Shown here: one piece after another, positions 35,406 to 44,012 of the stretch
Numbering within the stretch: position 1 is the first letter of the stretch
Layout: each line of letters starts with the position of its first letter
Assembly: GCA_017432345.1 (NCBI GenBank)
Contig: JAFRJI010000002.1
Location: 1-64,000, forward strand
Direction: 5' to 3'
DNA: 64,000 nt
From: Bacillota bacterium
Lineage (GTDB): Bacteria > Bacillota > Clostridia > Peptostreptococcales > Anaerovoracaceae
Position numbers and translations under genes: made by a program
Notes under the pieces: generated by a model
What the model saw: the letters and a program-made list of their open reading frames with translations, nothing else
What the model was told of the DNA's origin: nothing
Database searches by the model: none

Positions 35406-36485
35406 ATGTCGAAACAAGGAAGAATATCATTAAAAGCAATCTTTATCGTTGTCCTGATCGTCGTGGTCGCGTTCACCGGCGGGATTCTGTTCTATCTGAA
35501 CGGCATCGGCGCCGTCGATTCGTCCAACACGGATAACGTGCTGGTAGAAATCCCGAACGGCAGCGGCGCCACGGCCATCGTGTACATCCTGAACGATGCC
35601 GGCCTGATCAAGAACATGAACTGCGCCAAAGTCAATGCCAGGATCGGAGGCTATGACAGTCTCCAGGCCAATACATACATCTTCAACAAGGCGATGACGT
35701 TGCCGGAGATCATGAAAGCCATCAACACGGGCGACTTCCAATACTTGTCGAAGACCTCGTTCCAGTTGAAGGAGGGCTACCGGCTCACCCAATGCGCCGA
35801 GTCCTTGGCGGAAGTCACGGACTTCTCGAAGGATGACATCATGGCCGTCTGGGACGACAAGGACTATGTACAGGAACTGATCGGGCAGTACTGGTTCCTG
35901 ACGAACGATGTGCTGAACGACAAGATCATGCATCCGTTGGAAGGCTATCTCTTCCCGGATACGTACTTCATCACCGAATCGGATCCGACTATCCAGAGCG
36001 TCACCGAAATGGCACTGGATGAAATGGACGCAGCGCTCTCCGAACGGAAGGCCGGAATCGAGGCGGCGGGGTACAGCATCCACCAGTTCCTGACCCTGGG
36101 CTCCATCGTCTGCAAAGAAGGCTGCGCCACGGATGAGGATGCGGCCCACATCGCCGGCGTCTTCAAGAACCGTCTGGATCAGGAAATGTCGCTGGGCAGC
36201 GATGTTACCGTCTGCTACATCTTCGACGAAGACAGGGTGGACCTGAAAGTCTCTCAGCTGGAATCCGATTCCCCGTACAACGCGCGCAAAGTCTCCGGAT
36301 GGATCCCGGGACCGATCAGCACGGTGCCGGCCATGGCCATGGACGGCGTCCTGAACGCGGCGGATACGGATGACCTGTTCTTCTACGCGGGACCGGACGG
36401 CACGATCTACTACGCCAAGACCAACGAAGAACACCAGAAGAATGTAGCGGATCACCCTTGGACTGAGGAAGATCTTAATCCATAA
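35406..36485 (+). CDS. mltG: MltG-type endolytic murein transglycosylase
   Basis: A 359-residue YceG/MltG protein with one N-terminal transmembrane helix (ISLKAIFIVVLIVVVAFTGG), a LysM-like region (FQLKEGYRLTQCAE) and the catalytic part near 225-260. The family pattern SIVEKE is here SIVCKE, so one acidic residue is Cys while the second Glu is kept. It cuts nascent glycan strands outside the membrane to set their length. AGGAGG lies before the ATG. The following gene overlaps by one base, matching the Bacillus yrrL-yrrM order. Confidence 0.9.
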   Translation: MSKQGRISLKAIFIVVLIVVVAFTGGILFYLNGIGAVDSSNTDNVLVEIPNGSGATAIVYILNDAGLIKNMNCAKVNARIGGYDSLQANTYIFNKAMTLPEIMKAINTGDFQYLSKTSFQLKEGYRLTQCAESLAEVTDFSKDDIMAVWDDKDYVQELIGQYWFLTNDVLNDKIMHPLEGYLFPDTYFITESDPTIQSVTEMALDEMDAALSERKAGIEAAGYSIHQFLTLGSIVCKEGCATDEDAAHIAGVFKNRLDQEMSLGSDVTVCYIFDEDRVDLKVSQLESDSPYNARKVSGWIPGPISTVPAMAMDGVLNAADTDDLFFYAGPDGTIYYAKTNEEHQKNVADHPWTEEDLNP

Positions 36486-37192
36486 TGTCAACCGAAAATA
36501 TCACCAACGAAATCATCACGTCCTTTATCGAAGGACTGTATTATAACGAGAACGAGCAGTTGGAGGACCTGCGGGAATTCGCGGAAGCGAACCATGTTCC
36601 CGTCATCCTGAAGGATACCGAGGGACTCCTGGCTGCCATTCTGAAGCTCAAAAAGCCGGCCAACGTGCTCGAAATCGGCACTGCGATCGGCTATTCAGCT
36701 TGCTTTTTTGCCGATTGCTGCGGCTGCCACGTGACCACCATCGAGTCCGACGAAGACTCCTACAACTCGGCGGTCAGCAACATCCGCGCCCTCGGGTTCG
36801 CGGACCAGATCACGGCGCTCCACGGCGACGCCATCGAGGTCCTGCAAAAGCTTCAGCCGGATCACCAGGACTACTTCGACATCGTCTTCGTGGATGCGGC
36901 CAAGAGCTATTACAAAGACTTCTGGGATCTGTCCCTGCCGATGTGCAAAGACGAGTCGCTGATCATCTGCGACAACGTCCTCATGAAGGGCATGACCGCG
37001 TCGGACAGTTTCGATCCGCGGGGCCGCTACAAGACCAGTATCCGGCACATGCGGGAATTCATCGCGTACATCAACAGCCTGGATTACGCGGATACGATCG
37101 TCCTGCCAGTCGGCGACGGCGTATCCATCAGTCTCATCGACAAAAACACAGACGGTGAAAGCGATTCGCAGTTGGCGGAACCATCCGTTTAG
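36485..37192 (+). CDS. trmR: tRNA 5-hydroxyuridine methyltransferase (TrmR/YrrM-like)
   Basis: A 235-residue class I AdoMet O-methyltransferase: the nucleotide-binding loop is VLEIGTAIGYSACFFAD near residue 65, the metal/catalytic DAAKSYYKDF near 140 and DNVLMKG follows. In Bacillus, YrrM (TrmR) methylates 5-hydroxyuridine at the wobble position to 5-methoxyuridine. The assignment rests mainly on order: mltG, this gene, then a U32 protein, the same as yrrL-yrrM-yrrN/O. The gene overlaps mltG by one base. Confidence 0.82.
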   Translation: MSTENITNEIITSFIEGLYYNENEQLEDLREFAEANHVPVILKDTEGLLAAILKLKKPANVLEIGTAIGYSACFFADCCGCHVTTIESDEDSYNSAVSNIRALGFADQITALHGDAIEVLQKLQPDHQDYFDIVFVDAAKSYYKDFWDLSLPMCKDESLIICDNVLMKGMTASDSFDPRGRYKTSIRHMREFIAYINSLDYADTIVLPVGDGVSISLIDKNTDGESDSQLAEPSV

Positions 37193-37204
37193 AGAACGTA
37201 CTGC

Positions 37205-37303
37205 GTAACGCGAATCGCGATAGCATCAGTTATTCTAAACAATAATAACGAGTATCGGGAATCCGTCAGTTATTAAATAAGCAACGAACGCGAATCGCGT
37301 TAC
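37205..37303. repeat. Interleaved short repeats between trmR and trhP
   Basis: AACGCGAATCGCG occurs at 37207-37219 and 37287-37299, 80 bases apart, and the outer flanks GTAACGCG/CGCGTTAC form an inverted pair. TCAGTTATT is repeated at 37226 and 37266, 40 bases apart. The 129-base gap holds no other feature. Confidence 0.6.
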
Positions 37304-37321
37304 AATAATCGAAACCGAAGT

Positions 37322-38545
37322 ATGAATAAACTGGAACTGCTGGCTCCGGCCGGCGATCTGGAAAAACTGAAAATCGCAGTGGACTACGGAGCCGACGCCG
37401 TTTATTTCGGCGGCGAGCTGTTTTCGCTTCGGGCCGGTGCCGGCAACCTGACGATCGACGAAATCCGGGAAGGCGTGGCCTATGCCCACGAGCACGACTG
37501 CAAGTGCCATATAGCGCTGAACATCATCGCCCACAACGAAGACCTGGAGCCGCTGCAGGAATACGTGCAGACGCTGCAGGGCATTCCGATCGATGCCTTC
37601 ATCGTATCGGATCCGGCAGTGATTATGCTGTTGCGGGAAACGTTCCCAGACGCGCAGATCCATCTATCCACGCAAGCTAACACGACCAACTACCTAACGG
37701 CCTCCATGTGGCACCAGTTCGGCGTGCAGCGCATCGTGCTGGCGCGGGAACTGACCATGGACGAGATCCGCGAGATCCACGCAAATACGCCGCCGGAACT
37801 GGAACTGGAAGCCTTTGTGCACGGCGCCATGTGCATCTCGTATTCCGGCCGCTGCCTGCTCAGCAACTTCATGACGGGCAGGGACGCCAACCGGGGCGCC
37901 TGCGCCCACCCGTGCCGCTACAAGTACCGTCTGGAAGAAGAAAAACGCCCGGGCGAATACTGGCCGGTGGAAGAAGACGCGCGGGGCACGTATATCTTCA
38001 ACAGCAAAGACCTTTGCATGCTGCAGCACATACCGGAACTGGCAGAAGCCGGCATCGCATCGCTGAAAATCGAAGGGCGCATGAAGAGCATTTTCTACAT
38101 CGCTCACGTCGTCAAAGCCTACCGTCAGGCCATCGACGCGTACTACGCCGATCCGGAGCACTATCAGTATAATGAGGACTGGTTCAGGGAACTTTGCAAA
38201 GCCAGTCACCGGGAGTTCACCACCGGGTTCTATTTCCATAAACCGAACGCGGAAGACCAGAACTACCTGACCAGCGACTACACACGCGACTACAGTTTCG
38301 TGGGACTGGTCAAAGACTACGACGCGGAGACCGGCATCGCGACGGTCGAGCAGCGGAACAAAATGTCGGTGGGCGACACCGTGGAGGTGTTCGGACCGAC
38401 GGGAGACTATTTTACACAGACAATCGGATCGATGACGGATGAGGAGGGGACCCCGGTGGACTCCGCGCCGCATCCGCAGCAGATCTTGAAGATAAAGATG
38501 GACCGGCCCGTGGCCGCCCAGTATATGATGAGAAGGGAGAAATAA
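37322..38545 (+). CDS. trhP: U32-family protein, tRNA 5-hydroxyuridine synthesis (TrhP-like)
   Basis: A 407-residue peptidase-U32-type protein. It begins with the family KLELLAPAGDLEKLKIAVDYGADAVYFGG-type barrel (residues 3-30), has the HLSTQAN and SYSGRCLLSN segments and a cysteine set (CISYSGRC, GACAHPCRY) that binds an Fe-S cluster. TrhP proteins use prephenate-dependent hydroxylation of tRNA wobble uridine, the step before TrmR. Bacillus has two U32 genes here; this genome has one in the window. Confidence 0.85.
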   Translation: MNKLELLAPAGDLEKLKIAVDYGADAVYFGGELFSLRAGAGNLTIDEIREGVAYAHEHDCKCHIALNIIAHNEDLEPLQEYVQTLQGIPIDAFIVSDPAVIMLLRETFPDAQIHLSTQANTTNYLTASMWHQFGVQRIVLARELTMDEIREIHANTPPELELEAFVHGAMCISYSGRCLLSNFMTGRDANRGACAHPCRYKYRLEEEKRPGEYWPVEEDARGTYIFNSKDLCMLQHIPELAEAGIASLKIEGRMKSIFYIAHVVKAYRQAIDAYYADPEHYQYNEDWFRELCKASHREFTTGFYFHKPNAEDQNYLTSDYTRDYSFVGLVKDYDAETGIATVEQRNKMSVGDTVEVFGPTGDYFTQTIGSMTDEEGTPVDSAPHPQQILKIKMDRPVAAQYMMRREK

Positions 38546-39799
38546 ATGGCATCTGACCAATGGCCCTTATGGGGATTGATCGTTTTTTTACTGCTGGCTG
38601 CACTGAACGGATATTTCGTGGCAGCCGTACAGGCATTGGATTCCACCAATAAAATATCCGTCCGAGAACAAATCGCGGACTACAAACTCGCCGTGCGGGT
38701 ACTGAACATTCTGGTGTACATGATCGCCTTCGCCGTTATCATGTACTGCTACTACGGGCCTCTGTGCGGCTACGTCCCGGCGTGGGCATCGTTCCTCATT
38801 CTGTTCTTTGTGGAAGCGATCCTGATGTTCGCCTTCGGAGACGTCTTCCCGCGGAAACTGGCGATTTTGCACGATGACAGCATTGCCACATCCTCGCTGG
38901 GCGCCGTCAAATTCCTGCACGTGGTCATGAAACCGATGACGCTCTGCGTGCGGGGCATCACTTTCGTCCTGCTGGTGATCTTCCGCCAGAAGACAGACGT
39001 GGATGACAACGAATACTCCGAAGAAGACATCGTCGAGATGCTGGAAGCCGGAAGCGAAAGCGGGGAACTGAAAGAAGAAGGCAAGAAAATGATCACCGGG
39101 ATTTTTGCCTTTGACGACACCCTGGCGTACGAGATCATGACGCCGCGGACCGACGTGTTCTCCATCAACATCAACGCGCCGGCGGAAGAATACATCGACG
39201 AGCTGATGGAGCTGCGGTACTCCCGGATCCCGGTCTATGAGGATGACAGCGACAACATCATCGGAATTTTGTATATCAAAGACTATCTGATCAAGGCCCG
39301 GGAAGAGGGCTTTGACAACGTGGATCTCCACTCGATCCTGCGGAAACCGTACTTCGTGCCGGAAACCAAGAACATCGACTCGCTGTTCTTCGAACTGCAA
39401 AAGACGAAGCAGCAGATCGCCATACTCATCGATGAGTACGGAGGGTTTTGCGGGATCGTGACCATGGAAGACATCATCGAAGAAGTCATGGGCGACATTG
39501 ACGACGAATACGATGAAGAGGAACAGGAGATCCGCAAACTGGCGCCAGACCTTTATTTGATCGAGGGTAGCACCGACATCGACGACATCGATGAGGAACT
39601 GGGCATCGATCTGGAATCCGAGGATTCGGAGACCATCGGCGGCTTTATCATCGATATGTTCGGGGAGATCCCGGACGAGGACGATATCGGGAAAGAGATA
39701 TTCTACGAGAATTACGTTTTCACTATCAAGTCGGTCAAAGACCGTAGAATCGAACAGGTGACGATGAAGATCCTGCCTGTTGAGGAAAAAGATGAGTAA
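38546..39799 (+). CDS. CNNM/CorC-type transporter-associated CBS protein
   Basis: A 417-residue protein with an N-terminal CNNM membrane domain (about 1-150, three to four hydrophobic segments), two CBS domains (MTPRTDVFSININ near 195 and IAILIDEYGGFCGIVTMEDIIEE near 290-310) and a C-terminal CorC/HlyC domain. The family is linked to magnesium or cobalt efflux, and older annotations call it hemolysin. It starts 1 base after trhP and overlaps the asp23 gene by 8 bases. Confidence 0.88.
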   Translation: MASDQWPLWGLIVFLLLAALNGYFVAAVQALDSTNKISVREQIADYKLAVRVLNILVYMIAFAVIMYCYYGPLCGYVPAWASFLILFFVEAILMFAFGDVFPRKLAILHDDSIATSSLGAVKFLHVVMKPMTLCVRGITFVLLVIFRQKTDVDDNEYSEEDIVEMLEAGSESGELKEEGKKMITGIFAFDDTLAYEIMTPRTDVFSININAPAEEYIDELMELRYSRIPVYEDDSDNIIGILYIKDYLIKAREEGFDNVDLHSILRKPYFVPETKNIDSLFFELQKTKQQIAILIDEYGGFCGIVTMEDIIEEVMGDIDDEYDEEEQEIRKLAPDLYLIEGSTDIDDIDEELGIDLESEDSETIGGFIIDMFGEIPDEDDIGKEIFYENYVFTIKSVKDRRIEQVTMKILPVEEKDE

Positions 39800-40142
39800 C
39801 GCACAGGAACCATTAAAAGTATCCGACGAGATCATAGCAATCTGTGCAGTCAACGCCACGCGCAGAACGGATGGCGTGGCGGCAATGGCCGGCGGGTTCA
39901 CCGACATGCTCAACAAAAGCCTTCTCGGCAGAGAGATCGCGGCGAAGGGTGTGAAGGTCAGCCAAAACGACGGCATGATCGAACTCGATATCCATATCAT
40001 AGCGAAGTACGGCTGTCAGATCCCGGTCGTTGCCTGGGACATCCAGGAGAACGTCAAGGATGAGATCCAGTTCATGACCGGTCTGGAGATCGAAGCCGTC
40101 AATATTCACGTGCAGGGAGTAAAAGCAGATGACGAGAAATGA
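39792..40142 (+). CDS. Asp23/Gls24-family envelope stress protein
   Basis: A 116-residue Asp23 (DUF322) protein. ATG 39792 has GAGGAAA upstream; a TTG at 39780 is less likely. Visible signatures are the N-terminal KVSDEIIAICAVNATRRTDGVAAMAG and ELDIHIIAKYGCQIPVVAW. It links to membrane or cell-wall homeostasis. It ends 14 bases inside nusB, and this asp23-nusB order is standard in Clostridia. Confidence 0.9.
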   Translation: MSNAQEPLKVSDEIIAICAVNATRRTDGVAAMAGGFTDMLNKSLLGREIAAKGVKVSQNDGMIELDIHIIAKYGCQIPVVAWDIQENVKDEIQFMTGLEIEAVNIHVQGVKADDEK

Positions 40143-40554
40143 AGCCAGAGAAACTCTGATGCAGATCTTATATGAACTGGATATAACGAAGGAACTCCAT
40201 GGCGAGGCGGCAGTCTCCCGCGGGGAGGACCTGGCGTCCGAACGGCTGTCCGGCAATCACATCGAGCGGGGCAGAGGACTGCTGCGCGACATCATCACGA
40301 ACTTGGAAGACATTGACGGCGTGATCAACACCTGCAGCACCAAGTGGAAGACAACACGGATGCCGAAGGTGGACCTGGCCATCATGCGCCTGGCCGCCGG
40401 GGAGATGCGGTTCAGCGAAGACGTGCCTCATGCCGTTATCATCAACGAAGCCATCAACATGGCGAAAAAATACAGCACCGATCATTCGGCGAAATTTATT
40501 CATGGCGTACTTGGATCGATCTCAAAAATATATTCTGGGAATCGACACGAGTAA
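40129..40554 (+). CDS. nusB: Transcription antitermination factor NusB
   Basis: A 141-residue all-helical NusB (starting TRNEARETLMQILYELD, ending with AIINEAINMAKKYS and KFIHGVLGSISK). It joins NusE (S10) to bind boxA RNA for rRNA antitermination. The start overlaps the asp23 end, and its last 53 bases overlap the next gene. Confidence 0.94.
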   Translation: MTRNEARETLMQILYELDITKELHGEAAVSRGEDLASERLSGNHIERGRGLLRDIITNLEDIDGVINTCSTKWKTTRMPKVDLAIMRLAAGEMRFSEDVPHAVIINEAINMAKKYSTDHSAKFIHGVLGSISKIYSGNRHE

Positions 40555-41497
40555 TTACAAAACATCACTTGCTGTCGTCAGCCAGGATGATATCATATGC
40601 GACTTAAGACGGTTTCTTACCGTCAAAGAAGGAGAACGGGGCTTGCGGCAATCCGAAGCCTTGTTTCAACATGTAAAGAATCTTCCGGAGCTGTTCGAGG
40701 AGCTGCGGGAGGACTTCGACGGCGAGATCTGCGCCGTGGCGTACTCCTCGAAGCCACGCCCGGTGGAAGGCTCGTACATGCCGTGCTTCCTGGCCGGGGA
40801 AAGCTTCGGACGCAGTCTGGCGACGATGCTGGACGTGCCGGCGTACGCCTTCTCCCATCAGGAGGGACACATCGAGGCGATCAAGGTCTTCACGGAGATG
40901 TCGTTCATCGACGATTTCCTGGCCTGCCACTTTTCCGGCGGGACCTGTGAGATTTTGCAGGTGGGACCGGCCCGCGCCGGCAGCACCTGCACCAGCGACG
41001 TATACGACATTGAACTGATCGGCGGATCCAAAGACATCTCCTTCGGACAAGTGCTGGACCGTGCCGGCGTGGAGATGGGGTTCCCGTTCCCGTGCGGGGA
41101 GCGAATGGACGGCATCGCCTTAGGACAGGATGAATGCACTCACGTGCTGACGCCGATCAAAGTGGAAAACTGCCAGTGCAATCTCTCCGGCATTGACACG
41201 CAGATCAAGAATAAACTGCAGACAACCGACGATCCGGACGGCCTGATCCGCGAGATCTTTGAAAAAATCAGCGACGCCATCGTGCGGATGCTGCTGCAGG
41301 CATCGAAGCGCACCGGACTCAACGACGTGATCATGTCCGGCGGCGTATCCAGCAGCCGCTTTATCCGCGCCTATATCAGCGATGCGCTAGAGGAACAGGG
41401 CATCATCGTATACTTCGAGGATCTGGATCTCTCCGCGGACAACGCGGTGGGCACGGCCCTTCTGGGAGGAAAATACATATGGGAACCAAACCGGTAA
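40502..41497 (+). CDS. Kae1/TsaD-like ATP-binding protein, paralogue
   Basis: A 331-residue ASKHA-fold protein from the ATG at 40502 (family start: YILGIDTSNYKTSLAVV); longer versions start inside nusB. It has the metal-binding HxxxH as SHQEGHIEA near residue 120 and the GGVSSSRFIR ATP site. It is shorter and more divergent than true TsaD and is found in Clostridia between nusB and xseA, alongside the genuine tsaD elsewhere. Its function is not established. It overlaps nusB by 53 bases and xseA by 19. Confidence 0.8.
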   Translation: MAYLDRSQKYILGIDTSNYKTSLAVVSQDDIICDLRRFLTVKEGERGLRQSEALFQHVKNLPELFEELREDFDGEICAVAYSSKPRPVEGSYMPCFLAGESFGRSLATMLDVPAYAFSHQEGHIEAIKVFTEMSFIDDFLACHFSGGTCEILQVGPARAGSTCTSDVYDIELIGGSKDISFGQVLDRAGVEMGFPFPCGERMDGIALGQDECTHVLTPIKVENCQCNLSGIDTQIKNKLQTTDDPDGLIREIFEKISDAIVRMLLQASKRTGLNDVIMSGGVSSSRFIRAYISDALEEQGIIVYFEDLDLSADNAVGTALLGGKYIWEPNR

Positions 41498-42684
41498 AGG
41501 TCAGCCAACTGAACAACTACATTAACCGCGTTCTTGGCACCGACCCGATCCTGGGGAATGTTTCTGTTATAGGTGAGGTTTCGAACCTAAAATACCACAA
41601 CTCCGGGCACGTGTTCTTCTCGCTGAAGGACGAGACCAGCAAAGTGAACTGTTTCCTGGCCAGCGGCAACCGCGAGCGGATCGACTGCCCTCTGGAAGAG
41701 GGGATGGAGATTGTCGCCACCGGCTACATCTCGGTCTACGAGCGCGGCGGCTACTATTCGCTGAACATACGGAACATCGAGATCGGCGGCGTCGGCCAGC
41801 TGGCGCTGCAGTTCGAGAAACTCAAAGCCAAATTAGAAAAAGAAGGGCTCTTCGCCCAAGAACATAAAAAGCCGATTCCGGCCTTCCCGGAGTGCGTGGC
41901 GGTGGTCACGTCCCCGACGGGCGCGGCGGTATCCGACATCACCCGCACCATCAAGAACAAAAACGATTTCGTCGACATCGTGATCTGTCCCGTACTGGTG
42001 CAGGGTCCCGGTGCGCCGGACGATATTGCAAAAGCCTTAGATTTCCTGAACCGTATTCCGCGAAAGATCGATGTGATCATCATCGGCCGCGGCGGCGGAT
42101 CGATGGAAGAACTGTGGGCCTTCAACGAAGAAGTCGTGGCCCGGAGCATCTACCGGTCTAAGATCCCTATTATATCCGCGGTGGGTCATGAAACGGACTT
42201 CACCATCGCGGACTTCGTGGCGGACGTCCGAGCGGCTACACCGACCGCAGCTGCGGAACTCGCCGTACCGGATACACGGGAACTGCGGGAATATCTGTTG
42301 AGTTTGCACGAAGAACTTTGCACGTCCTTGGTGGATGTAGTGGACCGGCGCCGGAAACACCTGCAGATGCTCGATCCGGAAGCGTTCGCGAACGGCACCG
42401 CCAGCCGCATCGCGTACGAGCAGGTGAACGCGGAACGGCTGATCGAGGGGATGCGGGAAAGCCTGCAGAACCGGATCGGGGCCATGCGCGAGAAGGTGCG
42501 GATGCTGGGCGAGCTCAACGAGACCGCCAATCCGACCGCGATCTTGTCGAGAGGGTATTCGGTCGTCTACGACAGCAGCGGCGCGATTGTGAACAGCGTC
42601 GGCCGGCTGAATGTCGGCGATGCGATCAATATACGGACTTCCGACGGGGATGCAGAGGCGGAAGTGACACAGGTTAAACCGTAG
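41479..42684 (+). CDS. xseA: Exonuclease VII large subunit
   Basis: A 401-residue XseA with an N-terminal OB fold (VIGEVSNLKYHNSGHVFFSLKD) and the catalytic core motifs VVTSPTGAAVSDI, RGGGSMEELWAFN and PIISAVGHETDFTIADFVAD. The complex digests single-stranded DNA in repair. The gene starts inside the Kae1-like gene and is followed 70 bases later by xseB. Confidence 0.95.
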   Translation: MGTKPVKVSQLNNYINRVLGTDPILGNVSVIGEVSNLKYHNSGHVFFSLKDETSKVNCFLASGNRERIDCPLEEGMEIVATGYISVYERGGYYSLNIRNIEIGGVGQLALQFEKLKAKLEKEGLFAQEHKKPIPAFPECVAVVTSPTGAAVSDITRTIKNKNDFVDIVICPVLVQGPGAPDDIAKALDFLNRIPRKIDVIIIGRGGGSMEELWAFNEEVVARSIYRSKIPIISAVGHETDFTIADFVADVRAATPTAAAELAVPDTRELREYLLSLHEELCTSLVDVVDRRRKHLQMLDPEAFANGTASRIAYEQVNAERLIEGMRESLQNRIGAMREKVRMLGELNETANPTAILSRGYSVVYDSSGAIVNSVGRLNVGDAINIRTSDGDAEAEVTQVKP

Positions 42685-42754
42685 CGTGGAACAAAATGTG
42701 AAACGAAACGGAAATAATGTTAGTGAAATCAGAGCGTGGAAAGGAGCGTTTGTG

Positions 42755-42949
42755 ATGGATGAAAAATTGACTTTCGAAGAGACCTTGAAGAAACTGGAGG
42801 AGGCCTCGGAAAAACTGCGTTCCCAAGAAACGTCTCTGGAGGACGCGATCAAATATTACGAAGACGGCATCCGCTACTACAAAGAATGCAACGAGATCCT
42901 GGATAATGCCGCCCAAAAGATAGAAACGCTGACGAAACAGGAAGCTTAG
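42755..42949 (+). CDS. xseB: Exonuclease VII small subunit
   Basis: A 64-residue XseB (FEETLKKLEEASEKLRSQETSLEDAIKYYEDG) forming a helical hairpin. ATG 42755 was chosen over the 42686 GTG because AAAGGAG lies about 9 bases upstream and the family starts here. It is followed 29 bases later by ispA, matching the usual xseA-xseB-ispA-dxs order. Confidence 0.94.
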   Translation: MDEKLTFEETLKKLEEASEKLRSQETSLEDAIKYYEDGIRYYKECNEILDNAAQKIETLTKQEA

Positions 42950-42978
42950 GAACGAAGGATTGAAACAGGAGGACGAGG

Positions 42979-43875
42979 ATGAACGATTATTCTTTTGACG
43001 ATTACAGAGAATATGTAGAACAGCATCTGCTGGATTTTCTGCCGGACATCGATAGCAAGAGCATCACGCTGTACGACGCGATGAAATACAGCATCTCCTC
43101 CGGCGGCAAACGGATACGGCCGGTTTTGCTTCTGGCGGCGTGTGATTTCTGCGGCGGCAACATCAAAGAGGCACTTCCGTACGCCTGCGCCATCGAATAC
43201 ATCCACACGTATTCGCTGATCCACGACGATCTGCCGTGCATGGACGACGACGATCTGCGGCGGGGCATTCCGACGAACCACAAAGTCTACGGCGAGGCGG
43301 TGGCGACACTGGCCGGGGACGGACTGCAGGCGGCGGCTTTTGAAGCCATGAACCGGGACATGCTTTTGTATCTGGATGACACGAAAGCGCTGAACCGGCG
43401 CGTCCGAAGCTGCTACGAGATCATCAAAGGTTCCGGCTGCCAAGGCATCGTAGCGGGACAGATCGCGGACATGGAAGCGGAAGACCGAAACTGCTCCCGC
43501 GAGATGCTCGATTACATCCACATCACAAAGACCTCCGCGCTGATCGTGGCGGCGGTCCGTGCCGGCGCTCAGCTGGGCGGTGCCGACACCGACACGCTGG
43601 AGGACCTGACGGTCTACGCGGAGAACCTAGGTCTTGCGTTTCAGATCGCAGATGACATTTTGGACGTCATCGGTGAGGAAGAAGAGATGGGCAAAAAGAC
43701 CGGCGTCGACGCGGAGAACAAGAAGGCGACCTATCCGGCACTCATTGGACTGGAAGAATCCAAGAAGCGTCTGAACGAGCTGACCAATACGGCCATCGAT
43801 GCACTCAAGGATTATTACGATAACGCGGAGTTGTTCGTCGAGTTGGCGAGAGTGTTAGAGACAAGAGGAAAATAG
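42979..43875 (+). CDS. ispA: Farnesyl/geranyl diphosphate synthase
   Basis: A 298-residue trans-prenyl synthase with the first aspartate motif DDLPCMDDDDLRRG near residue 83 and the second DDILDVIG near 225. It condenses isopentenyl and allylic diphosphates into farnesyl diphosphate for undecaprenyl carrier and quinone synthesis. AGGAGG lies before the ATG. The following 137 bases hold small ACCGG/CCGGT and AAACC/GGTTT hairpins but no recognised riboswitch. Confidence 0.94.
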   Translation: MNDYSFDDYREYVEQHLLDFLPDIDSKSITLYDAMKYSISSGGKRIRPVLLLAACDFCGGNIKEALPYACAIEYIHTYSLIHDDLPCMDDDDLRRGIPTNHKVYGEAVATLAGDGLQAAAFEAMNRDMLLYLDDTKALNRRVRSCYEIIKGSGCQGIVAGQIADMEAEDRNCSREMLDYIHITKTSALIVAAVRAGAQLGGADTDTLEDLTVYAENLGLAFQIADDILDVIGEEEEMGKKTGVDAENKKATYPALIGLEESKKRLNELTNTAIDALKDYYDNAELFVELARVLETRGK

Positions 43876-44012
43876 ATAACGAGACGCGGTCGGCGAAGCG
43901 AACGAATTGTAGATGGTTTGCTGCTGTGGCGGTGTCATGTTGCAACTGAAGGGTTTTGGGAGATTGAAGTACCGGGTTAGCTACCGGTGCAAACCGACAA
44001 GAGGTTTAACGA

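Noticed and set aside
43876..44012. Thiamine riboswitch ahead of dxs
   Set aside because: The conserved CUGAGA core is absent; only short ACCGG and AAACC hairpins are present.
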